Assembly (NCBI RefSeq): GCF_009821115.1
Contig: NZ_VYTY01000015.1
Coordinates: 16,456-80,455, forward strand
Direction of reading: 5' to 3'
DNA length: 64,000 nucleotides
DNA from: Nitrincola alkalisediminis
GTDB taxonomy: Bacteria > Pseudomonadota > Gammaproteobacteria > Pseudomonadales > Balneatricaceae
The position numbers and the translations under genes are program-made. Shown here one piece after another: positions 29,679-37,466 of this stretch. The notes beneath the pieces were generated by a model. That model searched no databases. It was not told the DNA's origin and saw only the letters and a program-made list of their open reading frames with translations. How positions within the stretch are numbered: the stretch's first letter is position 1; each line of letters begins with the position of its first letter.

Positions 29679-29953
29679 GTTCGCTTCGGCAATGCAAAGG
29701 CTGCCGCTAATAGCTTTTCATTGGGCGCAGGTGGGTGATCCAATAAATCCAGCACGCGGAGGCTGTCTTTTTCGGACAGAGCCAGTCGTTCATTATCATC
29801 AATGACCTTCTGTGCCACAGATATGACATTACGAATTACGAAATCGGTTAAGTTGGTGTGCTGTAATGCAGCTGCGCGCATTAACAATAATTTTTCATCC
29901 GATGCGATTCGGAAGGATACGCGGTCATTGGTTCCTATTGGAATTTGAGGCAT
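29675..29953 (-). CDS. DUF1778 antitoxin, TacA-like
   Basis: A 92-residue antitoxin. The N-terminus (TNDRVSFRIASDEKLLLMRAA) is a ribbon-helix-helix DNA-binding domain and the C-terminal tail ending in LLAAAFALPKRT is expected to wrap the GNAT toxin. ATG at 29953 has GGAGG upstream. The TACATGTA palindrome just upstream could be its operator. It is first in the two-gene unit and overlaps the toxin start by 4 bp. Confidence 0.9.
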   Translation of the reverse strand: MPQIPIGTNDRVSFRIASDEKLLLMRAAALQHTNLTDFVIRNVISVAQKVIDDNERLALSEKDSLRVLDLLDHPPAPNEKLLAAAFALPKRT

Positions 29954-29966
29954 GGTATGGCCCTCC

Positions 29967-29974
29967 TACATGTA
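29967..29974. promoter_or_regulatory. Candidate operator of the DUF1778/GNAT module
   Basis: A perfect 8-bp palindrome TACATGTA lies 13 bp upstream of the antitoxin start, next to its ribosome-binding site, where autorepression by the ribbon-helix-helix protein would be expected. It is short, so it could be chance. Confidence 0.35.
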
Positions 29975-30071
29975 TGTACTGAAATACTACGCTATAAAAG
30001 AATTAATTTCAATTTGTACTCATTGAAGGTGTACAGCTTAAGTCAAATCGCTCTACTATCTGACTTGTTCA

Positions 30072-30764
30072 TCACCAACCAATTTCAGACCCATCCCAAT
30101 GCCAGAAGCGTCCAGATTGCTCAGGAGTGACTTGCTTGTCTAGCACGCTGATTAAACACGCTGCAGCGTCTTGGGGTGTTTTGAGTTGTCCCTCGGGCAG
30201 TCGCGCCTGAAAGGGTTGAGACAGTCTTGAGTCGGTTGTACCCGGGTGATAGGACGCAATCGCTGACATAGGGTAGCGACGTTGCCATTCAATTGCAGTG
30301 GTTTTCACCAACATATTCAGCGCCGCTTTACTGACGCGATAGGCATACCATCCCCCCAATTTATTATCGCTAATGCTGCCCACTTTAGCGGATATCGTTA
30401 ACAGCTTTAACGCCGTGTTACGCTTCATTCTTTCGGAAAGGTGCTCTATAACAGCCGCCGTAATCAGTGTATTGGCTGCAAACGCCTCTAAAAAGCGCGA
30501 CTCGTTCAGATCCTCAAGGCGCTTTTCAGGAGGGTGCTCATCGGTCCAGAGCATGCCGGTGGCAATAATAATCTTGTCGGGCTGTGGAAGGGTCTTTAAG
30601 CTGGCTTGGATAGACGCCCAATGCCAGTCAGCCAATTGATACGTGGAAAAATTATCTTCAACAGGGCGACGACTCAATAAATGTACTTCATCACCTTGGT
30701 TTGAAAGCGCTTGAGCAACGGCTAACCCAATTCCACCAGAACCTAAAACCCAACTGATCGCCAT
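30072..30764 (-). CDS. Short-chain dehydrogenase/reductase, C-factor-like
   Basis: A 230-residue soluble oxidoreductase with a Rossmann fold. The nucleotide-binding loop reads GSGGIGLAVAQAL near residues 8-20, and the catalytic YxxxK appears as YAYRVSKAALN near residue 140, with the serine in LLTISAKVGSISD upstream. Length and spacing fit the CsgA/C-factor-like group of SDRs, whose substrates are poorly known. It stands alone on the minus strand between two toxin-antitoxin modules with no operon partner. ATG at 30764 is the start. Confidence 0.82.
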   Translation of the reverse strand: MAISWVLGSGGIGLAVAQALSNQGDEVHLLSRRPVEDNFSTYQLADWHWASIQASLKTLPQPDKIIIATGMLWTDEHPPEKRLEDLNESRFLEAFAANTLITAAVIEHLSERMKRNTALKLLTISAKVGSISDNKLGGWYAYRVSKAALNMLVKTTAIEWQRRYPMSAIASYHPGTTDSRLSQPFQARLPEGQLKTPQDAAACLISVLDKQVTPEQSGRFWHWDGSEIGW

Positions 30765-30936
30765 TATGACCTCAATAGTTTAATGCACATTTGACTTTAT
30801 ATACGAGCAAACAGTCGTGATTGGATTAAAAGTGCCAAAATAGAAACTAATATGTTTCTTTATGATTGATAGCAACATATGGGTTTCACTATGCATTCAC
30901 TCCTCAAGCAAATTAAACAGCGCCAGAGGGGGGCGC

Positions 30937-31362
30937 CTAGCTACCAACCCAGTCTTCAACTACAAGCCCAGAAACTCTATTAAATTCTCGAGTATTGTTA
31001 GTGACTAGGATGCATTGCGCTGAGATGGCATGTCCGGCAATGGCTGTATCATTATTGCCGATAGGGGTACCTAGGGCGATCAAGGCCTTTTTGACCTCTG
31101 TTGTTGCTTCGACAGCGGCTTTATCCCATGGAAGTACGTCGTCAAGGCGTTTTAGAAATTCATTGACAAGAATTGCATGTTTGGGAAGTGCTTTTTTGCC
31201 TAACAAACCAAATAGCATCTCTTGATAAGTGATTGCGGAAATAACAATCCTATGTTGATCTGAAGCGATTGCTTGTAATCGTTCAAGAACAGAAATAGGA
31301 TGCTCTCGCATAATGTATGAGCATATGCAGGTGTCGAGCATGTAAGTAGTGTTATTAATCAA
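30937..31362 (-). CDS. vapC: VapC-type PIN-domain toxin
   Basis: A 141-residue PIN-domain ribonuclease. The first acidic residue is in MLDTCICSYIM, Glu in ITYQEMLFGLL, and the two late aspartates in IGNNDTAIAGHA, giving the usual Mg2+ site. VapC toxins usually cleave initiator tRNA or rRNA. The likely start is TTG at 31362, overlapping the vapB stop; ATG at 31341 would remove seven residues before the first strand. It forms an operon with vapB. Confidence 0.9.
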   Translation of the reverse strand: MINNTTYMLDTCICSYIMREHPISVLERLQAIASDQHRIVISAITYQEMLFGLLGKKALPKHAILVNEFLKRLDDVLPWDKAAVEATTEVKKALIALGTPIGNNDTAIAGHAISAQCILVTNNTREFNRVSGLVVEDWVGS

Positions 31363-31588
31363 AATTAAAACGGCCTTCGTCTAGTATTATGCTTTCACGC
31401 TCGGTTAAAAAGTCTTTATCAGACTTCTCAACATCTTTAAAGGATAACCAGTCTGGACGAGTAGGGCGTAACGTAATAACGTCACCGTACTTGGTTATTT
31501 CTAGTTCACTAACTCCTTCAAACTGCATTTCCTTCGGTAAGCGAACTGCCTGATTTTTGCCATTTTTAAAAATAGAAACTGTTTTCAT
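31355..31588 (-). CDS. vapB: VapB-type antitoxin
   Basis: A 77-residue AbrB/SpoVT-type swapped-hairpin DNA-binding protein: MKTVSIFKNGKNQAVRLPKEM is the standard VapB opening, followed by an acidic C-terminal tail that would neutralise VapC. I use ATG at 31588; GTG at 31597 would add three residues. An ideal operator and promoter lie directly upstream. Confidence 0.9.
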   Translation of the reverse strand: MKTVSIFKNGKNQAVRLPKEMQFEGVSELEITKYGDVITLRPTRPDWLSFKDVEKSDKDFLTERESIILDEGRFNFD

Positions 31589-31623
31589 GATCGCCACATT
31601 TGTCTTCTATGCCTGATGTTTCG

Positions 31624-31661
31624 AGTATAGGTGGCAAAAGACATATGTCAAGCATATGTCT
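31624..31661 (-). promoter_or_regulatory. vapBC promoter with overlapping palindromic operator
   Basis: On the minus strand a TTGACA (31646-31651) and TATACT (31624-31629) are 16 bp apart, a strong sigma70 promoter 36 bp before vapB. A perfect 9-bp inverted repeat, AGACATATG / CATATGTCT with a 5-bp spacer (31639-31661), covers the -35. Binding of VapB-VapC there would block RNA polymerase, the expected autorepression. Confidence 0.8.
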
Positions 31662-31687
31662 GGGTTCGCATTCCTTTGCTCCCTCAA

Positions 31688-32500
31688 TCAACGCACACTG
31701 TCTTCTAAATGTTTATCTTTAATTTGCGGATCTAAATTATTGATTTTCATATCCTGAGCGCGTTGATGTGCGTTGAATAGATTCTCGAGAAGTCGGAAAA
31801 AGCCAATCAGCACCGCCGTCAAAATCAAATAAATAAAACCCGCCAATAAGAAAAACTCAAGGCTCAGATAGGTCCGAGAAATGGCTCCTCGGGTGGCACC
31901 CATTAAATCCAGCAGGGTGATTGTCGATGCCAGTGCGCTGCCTTTTAACATCAGAATCACTTCATTCCCATACGCAGGCAAAATGATGCCAAACGCACGC
32001 GGTAGGATGACGTGTTGATACTGTTGGCGCTGGCTCATACCTAATGCCTGAGCGGCCTCCGTTTCACCTTTAGGAACCGCTTGAATTGCACCTCGGAAGA
32101 GTTCTGCGATGTAGGCAGACGTATTCAAGCTAAATGCGATGATCGCACACCAATAGGGTTGGGAGAGCACATCGGTCCATATCCAGCCTAAGTTACGCAG
32201 GCTCTCGAATTGAGACAAGCCATAATAGACCAAGAAAATTTGCACCAGTAAGGGTGTGCCGCGGAAAAAGAAAATGTAGCAATAGGGGAAGACCCACAGC
32301 CAAGGGTTCTTGGAAATGCGCATCAGTGCCAGTGGAACCGCCATCAAAAAGCCAATAACGCCGCTGAGTAGAACCAATTGTAGCGTGATCCATACCCCAT
32401 CCATTAGACGCGGCAAATAACGCGCATAGGAGTCCCATGGCTCAGCGCCCTGTGTTAATGTCAGTAGCCACTGTGACAGTTGAATTATTAAATCACTCAT
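31688..32500 (-). CDS. Polar amino acid ABC transporter permease, ArtM/HisM-like
   Basis: A 270-residue inner-membrane permease with about five to six hydrophobic segments and the EAA loop GETEAAQALGMSQRQQYQHVILPRA near residue 165. The start is ATG at 32500, preceded by AAGGAG at seven bases; it overlaps the stop of the upstream permease by 4 bp, so the two are coupled and form the heterodimeric channel. It is the last gene of the unit. The C-terminal tail after the last helix is longer than usual and charged. Confidence 0.9.
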   Translation of the reverse strand: MSDLIIQLSQWLLTLTQGAEPWDSYARYLPRLMDGVWITLQLVLLSGVIGFLMAVPLALMRISKNPWLWVFPYCYIFFFRGTPLLVQIFLVYYGLSQFESLRNLGWIWTDVLSQPYWCAIIAFSLNTSAYIAELFRGAIQAVPKGETEAAQALGMSQRQQYQHVILPRAFGIILPAYGNEVILMLKGSALASTITLLDLMGATRGAISRTYLSLEFFLLAGFIYLILTAVLIGFFRLLENLFNAHQRAQDMKINNLDPQIKDKHLEDSVR

Positions 32501-33174
32501 GAGCGAGCTCCTTGCCATGGGCGGTTGGCACGCTTCTCAAGTAAGCGAATCACTTGCATGCTGATAATGGTCAGCAATAAATAAATCAGTGCAGCCATCA
32601 AATAAAAAGTAAAGGGCAGTTTGGTGAAGCCAGCTGCTACATAGGCTTGGCGCATCAAATCATCTAAGCCAATCACCGACACCAGCGCCGTGTCTTTTAA
32701 CAACACAAGAAACAGGTTGCCAAGACCGGGCAGTGCGACACGCCAAAGCTGTGGCAATAAAATACGGCTAAAGGTTTGCCAGCGTGTCATGCCAATCGCC
32801 ATGGCAGACTCGCGTTGCCCTTTAGGGATTTCTTGCAGAGCGCTTCTAAATACTTCTGTTGCATAGGCGCCAAATGCGATAGAAAGTGCTGTAACACCTG
32901 CAGCAAAAGCACTGATTTCTATGTACTTATCAAACATGCGCAGCAGGATTTCGGTGGTACCAAAGTAAATGATCAGCACCAATAAAAGCTCAGGAATACC
33001 TCGAATCAACGTCGTGTAGGTGGTCGCAATCCAGCGTAAAATTCGAATAGGGGACAGCTTGGCTGCCGCGCCCAGCAGGCCAAGAATTAAACCAAAAAAG
33101 AGACTGGTAAATGCCAGCTTTAAAGTGATCCAAGTGCCTGCTAACAGCAGGTGACCAAAACCATGAAGATCCAT
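32497..33174 (-). CDS. Polar amino acid ABC transporter permease, ArtQ/HisQ-like
   Basis: A 225-residue inner-membrane permease of the HisM/HisQ family. The periplasm-to-cytoplasm pattern starts with LLAGTWITLKLAFTSLFFGLILG and the EAA loop is GQRESAMAIGMTRWQTFSRILLPQL near residue 130. It pairs with the overlapping downstream permease. Start is ATG at 33174, 79 bp after the binding-protein gene with a perfect hairpin in the gap. Confidence 0.9.
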   Translation of the reverse strand: MDLHGFGHLLLAGTWITLKLAFTSLFFGLILGLLGAAAKLSPIRILRWIATTYTTLIRGIPELLLVLIIYFGTTEILLRMFDKYIEISAFAAGVTALSIAFGAYATEVFRSALQEIPKGQRESAMAIGMTRWQTFSRILLPQLWRVALPGLGNLFLVLLKDTALVSVIGLDDLMRQAYVAAGFTKLPFTFYLMAALIYLLLTIISMQVIRLLEKRANRPWQGARS

Positions 33175-33202
33175 GCAATACTCACAATGCGGATTGGTGA
33201 GG

Positions 33203-33230
33203 GTTGTGATGTCCGTTAAGACATCACAAC
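33203..33230 (-). promoter_or_regulatory. Perfect 11-bp hairpin between binding-protein and permease genes
   Basis: GTTGTGATGTC (33203-33213) pairs exactly with GACATCACAAC (33220-33230) around a 6-nt loop, in the gap between the binding-protein gene and the permeases. There is no T-run. Such hairpins usually protect the upstream message and give high binding-protein levels. Confidence 0.7.
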
Positions 33231-33253
33231 GAGCTCAAGCCTACGCTGTTCGA

Positions 33254-34015
33254 TCAATAAATAGAGAAAGGAAAATACTTTGCGTTGATTTCGGCATAGG
33301 TGCCATTTTCAACAATGGCCTGAATGGCTGCATTAAAACGCTCTTTTAACGCGGTGTCGTTTTGGCGAACCGCAATGCCGATTTTATCGTTAATATCGAT
33401 ATCTTCGCCCTTAAACTCAAACGCGCTACCTGCCTCAGACGTTAACCAATCGTAGGCTGGGAATTTGTCCGACACCATTCCATCCAAGCGGCCAGAAGCC
33501 AAGTCCAGATAGGCATTGTCTTGGGTATCGTACAAGCGCACATTCACCACGCTGCCAAGCGTGTCTTCTAAATACTGCCCCGCAATCGTTGCGCGCTGAG
33601 CACCGAGTGTTTTGCCTTTTAAGCTGTCAGCATCGGTTGGCATTTCAGTGCCCTTGGGGCCAACAAATGCCAGTACGTTTGAATAGTAAGGCTCGGTAAA
33701 GGCGACTACGCGCTCACGTTCTTCAGTGATCGACATGGAGGCGATGATGGCGTCATAACGGCGTGCTCTCAAGCCCGGAATAATACCGTCCCAGTCTTGC
33801 GTGACGATTTCGCAGGTGGCTTGCATTTGCTCACACAGCGCATTTGCAATCTCAACATCAAAGCCACCGGGTTGGCCGCTGCTGTCTATGAAATTAAAAG
33901 GAGCATACGCACCTTCGGTCGCAATTCGAATCGTATCGGCTGTTGCAGCGGTTGCCATCAAGGCAGACGACGCAACGAGTGCCAAGGACATCGCAAAACG
34001 TTTCGTTTTTTGCAT
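33254..34015 (-). CDS. Periplasmic polar amino acid binding protein (arginine/lysine/ornithine/histidine type)
   Basis: A 253-residue periplasmic SBP of the ArgT/HisJ/ArtJ group. The signal peptide (MQKTKRFAMSLALVASSALM) is cleaved near TATA-DTIRIA. The mature protein begins IRIATEGAYAPFNFIDSSGQ and contains GFDVEIANALC and QDWDGIIPGL, with the ligand-binding aspartate of this family in IASMSITEERE. A basic amino acid substrate is likely by resemblance, but the exact one cannot be read from sequence. It is second in the unit, after the ATPase. Confidence 0.9.
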   Translation of the reverse strand: MQKTKRFAMSLALVASSALMATAATADTIRIATEGAYAPFNFIDSSGQPGGFDVEIANALCEQMQATCEIVTQDWDGIIPGLRARRYDAIIASMSITEERERVVAFTEPYYSNVLAFVGPKGTEMPTDADSLKGKTLGAQRATIAGQYLEDTLGSVVNVRLYDTQDNAYLDLASGRLDGMVSDKFPAYDWLTSEAGSAFEFKGEDIDINDKIGIAVRQNDTALKERFNAAIQAIVENGTYAEINAKYFPFSIY

Positions 34016-34038
34016 GGTTTGTTTCCTTCATTTTCAGG

Positions 34039-34060
34039 TTGAATCTGATCGTCAGATCAA
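34039..34060 (-). promoter_or_regulatory. Small hairpin between ATPase and binding-protein genes
   Basis: ATCTGA-TCG-TCAGAT (34043-34057), extended by a few imperfect pairs, sits in the 84-bp gap upstream of the binding-protein gene. Its role is unknown; it could be an attenuator or processing site. Confidence 0.35.
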
Positions 34061-34099
34061 TCGTCGTAATTATGCACTAAAGCAGTAAAGCCCAAAGTT

Positions 34100-34903
34100 T
34101 TATAAATGGCTAGACAAAAATGCTTTGCAACGATCCGAATTGGGTTGAGTAAAGACCTGAGAAGGTGGGCCGAACTCTTCAACACGACCTTGGTGTAAAA
34201 ACATCACCTGGCTTGATACATCCCGAGCAAAGCGCATCTCATGCGTTACAATCAACATGGTGCGGCCCTCTTCAGCCAGAGATTGCATCACGCCGAGCAC
34301 CTCATTCACCAGTTCAGGGTCGAGTGCCGACGTAGGTTCATCGAACAGCAAAACCTCTGGGTCCATGGCAAGCGTGCGCGCAATGGCAATGCGCTGTTGT
34401 TGTCCGCCCGACAAGTGGCCGGGATAAGCCTTGGCTTTGCTGGCCAAACCGACTTTTTCGAGCAGAGCTTCAGCGCGTTGGCGTGCTTCGGCCTTAGGGC
34501 GTCCTTTAACGACCACTTGTGCTAAGACGATGTTTTCAAGAATGGTAAGGTGAGGCCATAAATTAAAGTTTTGGAATACAAATCCAATTCGTGCACGCAT
34601 CGACTCAAGTTGGCGGCGCTTACGTGCTTCCAGCTGTCCGTCCGATGTTTTCACCAGTTCCAGTTGCTCGCCTTTGAGGGCAATGCTTCCTTGGGAGGGG
34701 TTTTCGAGAAGGTTTAGGCAGCGCAAAAAAGTGGACTTTCCAGACCCGCTTGAGCCGATGATGGAAATCACATCACCCTCGTTGGCGGTTAAAGAAATGC
34801 CTTTAAGGACCTCTAGGGTTCCGTAGCGCTTGTATAGGTCGTTGACTTCAAGGGTGGGTATCTTTGCGCTTGCCGCTTGAGTCAGATCAGTCTTGTTATT
34901 CAT
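34100..34903 (-). CDS. Polar amino acid ABC transporter ATPase, ArtP/HisP-like
   Basis: A 267-residue cytoplasmic ATPase. Walker [10 protein letters not shown] is near residue 51, the Q-loop [11 protein letters not shown] near 110, signature [17 protein letters not shown] near 165, Walker [16 protein letters not shown] near 188. The 15-20 residue N-terminal extension before the ABC domain is a little longer than in HisP. It is the first gene; the order ATPase, binding protein, permease Q, permease M is that of E. coli artPIQM. A 16-bp palindrome lies just upstream. Confidence 0.92.
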   Translation of the reverse strand: MNNKTDLTQAASAKIPTLEVNDLYKRYGTLEVLKGISLTANEGDVISIIGSSGSGKSTFLRCLNLLENPSQGSIALKGEQLELVKTSDGQLEARKRRQLESMRARIGFVFQNFNLWPHLTILENIVLAQVVVKGRPKAEARQRAEALLEKVGLASKAKAYPGHLSGGQQQRIAIARTLAMDPEVLLFDEPTSALDPELVNEVLGVMQSLAEEGRTMLIVTHEMRFARDVSSQVMFLHQGRVEEFGPPSQVFTQPNSDRCKAFLSSHL

Positions 34904-34934
34904 CTAGTTGCTTAACTTTTGGTTGCAATCCATT

Positions 34935-34950
34935 GAATATTAAAATATTC
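34935..34950. promoter_or_regulatory. Palindrome upstream of the amino acid ABC operon
   Basis: GAATATT-AA-AATATTC is a perfect 16-bp palindrome 32 bp before the ATPase start, well placed for an operator. Its half-sites resemble those of an ArgR box but the spacing is wrong, so the regulator is not identified. Confidence 0.45.
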
Positions 34951-35158
34951 CATGCTTTTTGAGCTGGTTAGCCTTACTCACGGTCCAATTTTTTTGTTGA
35001 GTCACATGAGCATTAATAAATTTAATAGGATAGTAATGTTTTTTATGAGGTGCTGTAAATTGTAATTTTCACAGTATCTTCATATTTTTGTGCTCGCGCT
35101 TCGATTTCCAGTCGCTATACTGATACTCTGTGCGCAATGCAATTCTTGGAGAGACAGT

Positions 35159-36001
35159 GTGGTTGAGTTAGGGCGGTTTAATAAGTTAACAGTGATACGT
35201 CAAGTTGAGTTTGGTGTGTACCTTGAAGGGGGTAAGCTCGGCGGAATACTCTTGCCTCAGCGTGAGGTTCCAAATGGTTGTCAGCTTGGCGACACGCTCA
35301 GCGTATTTGTCTATCTTGATAGCGATGATATGCCTGTTGCGACAACCAAGCGGCCACGCGTGCAGGTTGGCGAGTTTGCCAGCTTACAAGTTGCCGAAAC
35401 AAATAAAGTAGGGGCGTTTTTAGACTGGGGGCTGCCTAAGCAATTGTTTCTACCCTTTGCCGAACAGCCAAGACCTGTTGAAAAAGGGCAGCATTGCATT
35501 GTTCGCGTCTACATCGATAATTCGGGCCGGATTGCGGCCTCTGCTAAGGTTGAAAAATACCTCAATAAATCTTCGCCTGAGTTTGCAGTGGGTCAAGCGG
35601 TGTCCCTGTTGATTTGGCGGCGGACCGAATTGGGTTTACTTGTCATTATTGAGCATGAGGCTCAAGGGATTTTGCACACGCAGGATATTTCACGTGATCT
35701 GCGTCCCGGTCTAAAAGTCGAGGGGTTTATTAAGCAGCTGCGCGAAGATGGCAAGATCGATGTGATGTTGGATAAGCCCGGCTATGGTAAGGTTGACCCC
35801 ATCGCAAAACAGCTCTTAAATTATTTGGAACTAAAAAACGGTTTTTGTGCACTAAGTGATAAGAGTTCACCGGATGATATTAAATCCGTGTTTGGTGTAA
35901 GTAAGAAAGCGTTTAAAATGGCAATCGGAAATTTACTAAAGCAAGGTTTGATTCGTCAAGATGAAACGGGCTTGCATCTAGTAAATGCAAGTGTTGAGTA
36001 A
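35159..36001 (+). CDS. CvfB-like S1-domain RNA-binding protein
   Basis: A 280-residue protein of the CvfB/YitL family: several S1-like OB folds in tandem and a C-terminal winged-helix domain. The start LGRFNKLTVIRQVEFGVYLEGG and the repeat units LQVAETNKVGAFLDWGLPKQLFLPFAEQ are family hallmarks, and the winged helix is seen as SDKSSPDDIKSVFGVSKKAFKMAIG. In other bacteria these proteins bind RNA and affect expression of surface or virulence traits. I chose GTG at 35159, which has GGAG seven bases upstream; the longer frame from 35090 has no ribosome-binding site. Confidence 0.88.
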   Translation: MVELGRFNKLTVIRQVEFGVYLEGGKLGGILLPQREVPNGCQLGDTLSVFVYLDSDDMPVATTKRPRVQVGEFASLQVAETNKVGAFLDWGLPKQLFLPFAEQPRPVEKGQHCIVRVYIDNSGRIAASAKVEKYLNKSSPEFAVGQAVSLLIWRRTELGLLVIIEHEAQGILHTQDISRDLRPGLKVEGFIKQLREDGKIDVMLDKPGYGKVDPIAKQLLNYLELKNGFCALSDKSSPDDIKSVFGVSKKAFKMAIGNLLKQGLIRQDETGLHLVNASVE

Positions 36002-36206
36002 GGCTTGACATGTGCGTCAAACTCCATCAAGCTTGCGCTAATTAAGTTCGCTACTGTATTAAACTCAGCGAGCCTGGCTGTAAAACGGGCGCAGTGAGAC
36101 CACAGGGTCTGCGTTGTAAGGATGCGACGCAGGCCACCTCCTCTATGAATTTTGTCTAGCGAATTCCCCTTGTTTTTCGTATCATGTTCCCATCATTAAG
36201 TAGTAG
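36002..36206 (+). promoter_or_regulatory. Leader region of the capsule/lipid operon
   Basis: About 205 bp with no gene. It contains TTGAC-N6-GTCAA (36005-36020) directly after the CvfB stop and an imperfect hairpin around 36088-36112. The promoter of the following five-gene operon must lie here or further upstream. I see no ops element in this stretch. Confidence 0.35.
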
Positions 36207-37466
36207 ATGGCGTACAAGGAATTACTCAGCTTGGGCTCAGTTAAACGTAGTTTTCTTTTTCTACAGGGTGTGTCTACGCCATTTTTTTCAAAGTTGGCCG
36301 ATTATCTTCAATCTGAAGGTCACACGGTGCATCGCATTAACTTTAATGCCGGTGACTGGGTGTATTGGTTTCCACGTAAAGCAATCAACTTTCGCGGCAA
36401 GGCCGAGGAATTATCCAGTTTTATCGAAGACATCTGGTTAACGCACGGGATTACTGACCAAATTTTATTTGGTGACAGTCGCAGAGTGCATCGTGCAGCG
36501 GTTGATCGAGCCGAATTGTTTGGTGTTCGTACCCATGTATTCGAAGAGGGGTATTTTCGCCCACATTGGGTGACACTTGAGCGCGACGGTGTCAACGGTC
36601 ACTCCCGGTTACCGAGAGATCCAGAGTGGTTTCGCGAGGCCTATTTACGATTGCCGCCAGAGCGACCTGTACCCCAAACGTTCTACGCCACTTTTCGTCG
36701 AAGAGCTGCCTACGATGTGATTTATCATGCGGCCGGTATGTATAACCCGATTTTTTATCCAGGCTACGAAACACATGCACTGCACCCAGCACCGCAAGAG
36801 TACGCAGGGTATTTGTGGCGTTTTGCGCGAGAGCCAGGTTGGAAGAAGAAAGAGGCAGTGTATTTGCGTGAGTTAGTGCAGTCAAAGCGCCCCTTTTTTT
36901 TGCTGCCTTTGCAGCTGAATTCGGATGCGCAAATTCGCTGTCATTCACGCTTTCAATGCATGAGCGATGTCATCGATGAGGTCATGTATTCCTTTGCAAA
37001 GCATTCTTTGCCTGATCAGCTTTTGTTAATTAAAAACCATCCCCTGGACTACGGTTTTGTGGATTATGAAGGCTTGGTTCGACGTCGCGCGCGTGACTAT
37101 GGGTTAGAGGGGCGTGTGCACTTTATTCAAACCGGATTTCTGGAATATATTCTTAAATATGCACAGGGACAGGTGGTGGTGAACAGCACATCGGGAATTG
37201 TGTCATTGCAAATGGGGTGTCCAACCTTCGCAATGGCCGATCCTGTGTACAACTTGCCGGGGTTGACGCAGTCGGCGCCGCTTGATGATTTTTGGCAAAA
37301 CCCTCAACGCCCGGATGCTGATTTCTTTCATGCTTTCCGCGAAACGCTCATGTACACCACGCAAATTAATGGTGGATTTTACTCAGCAGAGGGCATTGCG
37401 CTCGCCGTAAAAAATGCCGGTAAAGTGTTAAATGCCGATATGTCTCCTTTGGAGCAAGTCTTGTAA
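36207..37466 (+). CDS. KpsS/LipB-like capsule lipid-glycan transferase (RkpJ-like)
   Basis: A 419-residue cytoplasmic or membrane-associated protein of the capsule_synth family that includes KpsS, KpsC, LipB and rhizobial RkpJ. KpsS adds the first Kdo to lyso-phosphatidylglycerol in E. coli. Motifs seen are the opening FLFLQGVSTPFFSKLADYL, the conserved EEGYFRPHWVTLE near residue 112, LLPLQLNSDAQIRCHS near 233, LIKNHPLDYG near 275 and VVNSTSGIVSLQMGCP near 330, the usual UDP-GT-B-like closing region. Only this one member is present; KpsC is missing from the window. The start is ATG at 36207 with a weak ribosome-binding site. It overlaps the next gene as TAATG. Confidence 0.88.
   Translation: MAYKELLSLGSVKRSFLFLQGVSTPFFSKLADYLQSEGHTVHRINFNAGDWVYWFPRKAINFRGKAEELSSFIEDIWLTHGITDQILFGDSRRVHRAAVDRAELFGVRTHVFEEGYFRPHWVTLERDGVNGHSRLPRDPEWFREAYLRLPPERPVPQTFYATFRRRAAYDVIYHAAGMYNPIFYPGYETHALHPAPQEYAGYLWRFAREPGWKKKEAVYLRELVQSKRPFFLLPLQLNSDAQIRCHSRFQCMSDVIDEVMYSFAKHSLPDQLLLIKNHPLDYGFVDYEGLVRRRARDYGLEGRVHFIQTGFLEYILKYAQGQVVVNSTSGIVSLQMGCPTFAMADPVYNLPGLTQSAPLDDFWQNPQRPDADFFHAFRETLMYTTQINGGFYSAEGIALAVKNAGKVLNADMSPLEQVL

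Noticed and set aside
34930..34955. ArgR box upstream of the amino acid transporter
   Set aside because: The two half-sites are eight bases apart rather than four, so it does not fit the ArgR consensus; kept only as an unassigned palindrome.
36088..36135. Possible small RNA or riboswitch in the leader of the lipid operon
   Set aside because: Only an imperfect stem is visible, with no match to a known riboswitch and no terminator.
36207..37466. Reading the KpsS-like protein as KpsC
   Set aside because: At 419 residues it is far too short for the double-domain KpsC (about 670) and has the KpsS-type single unit.
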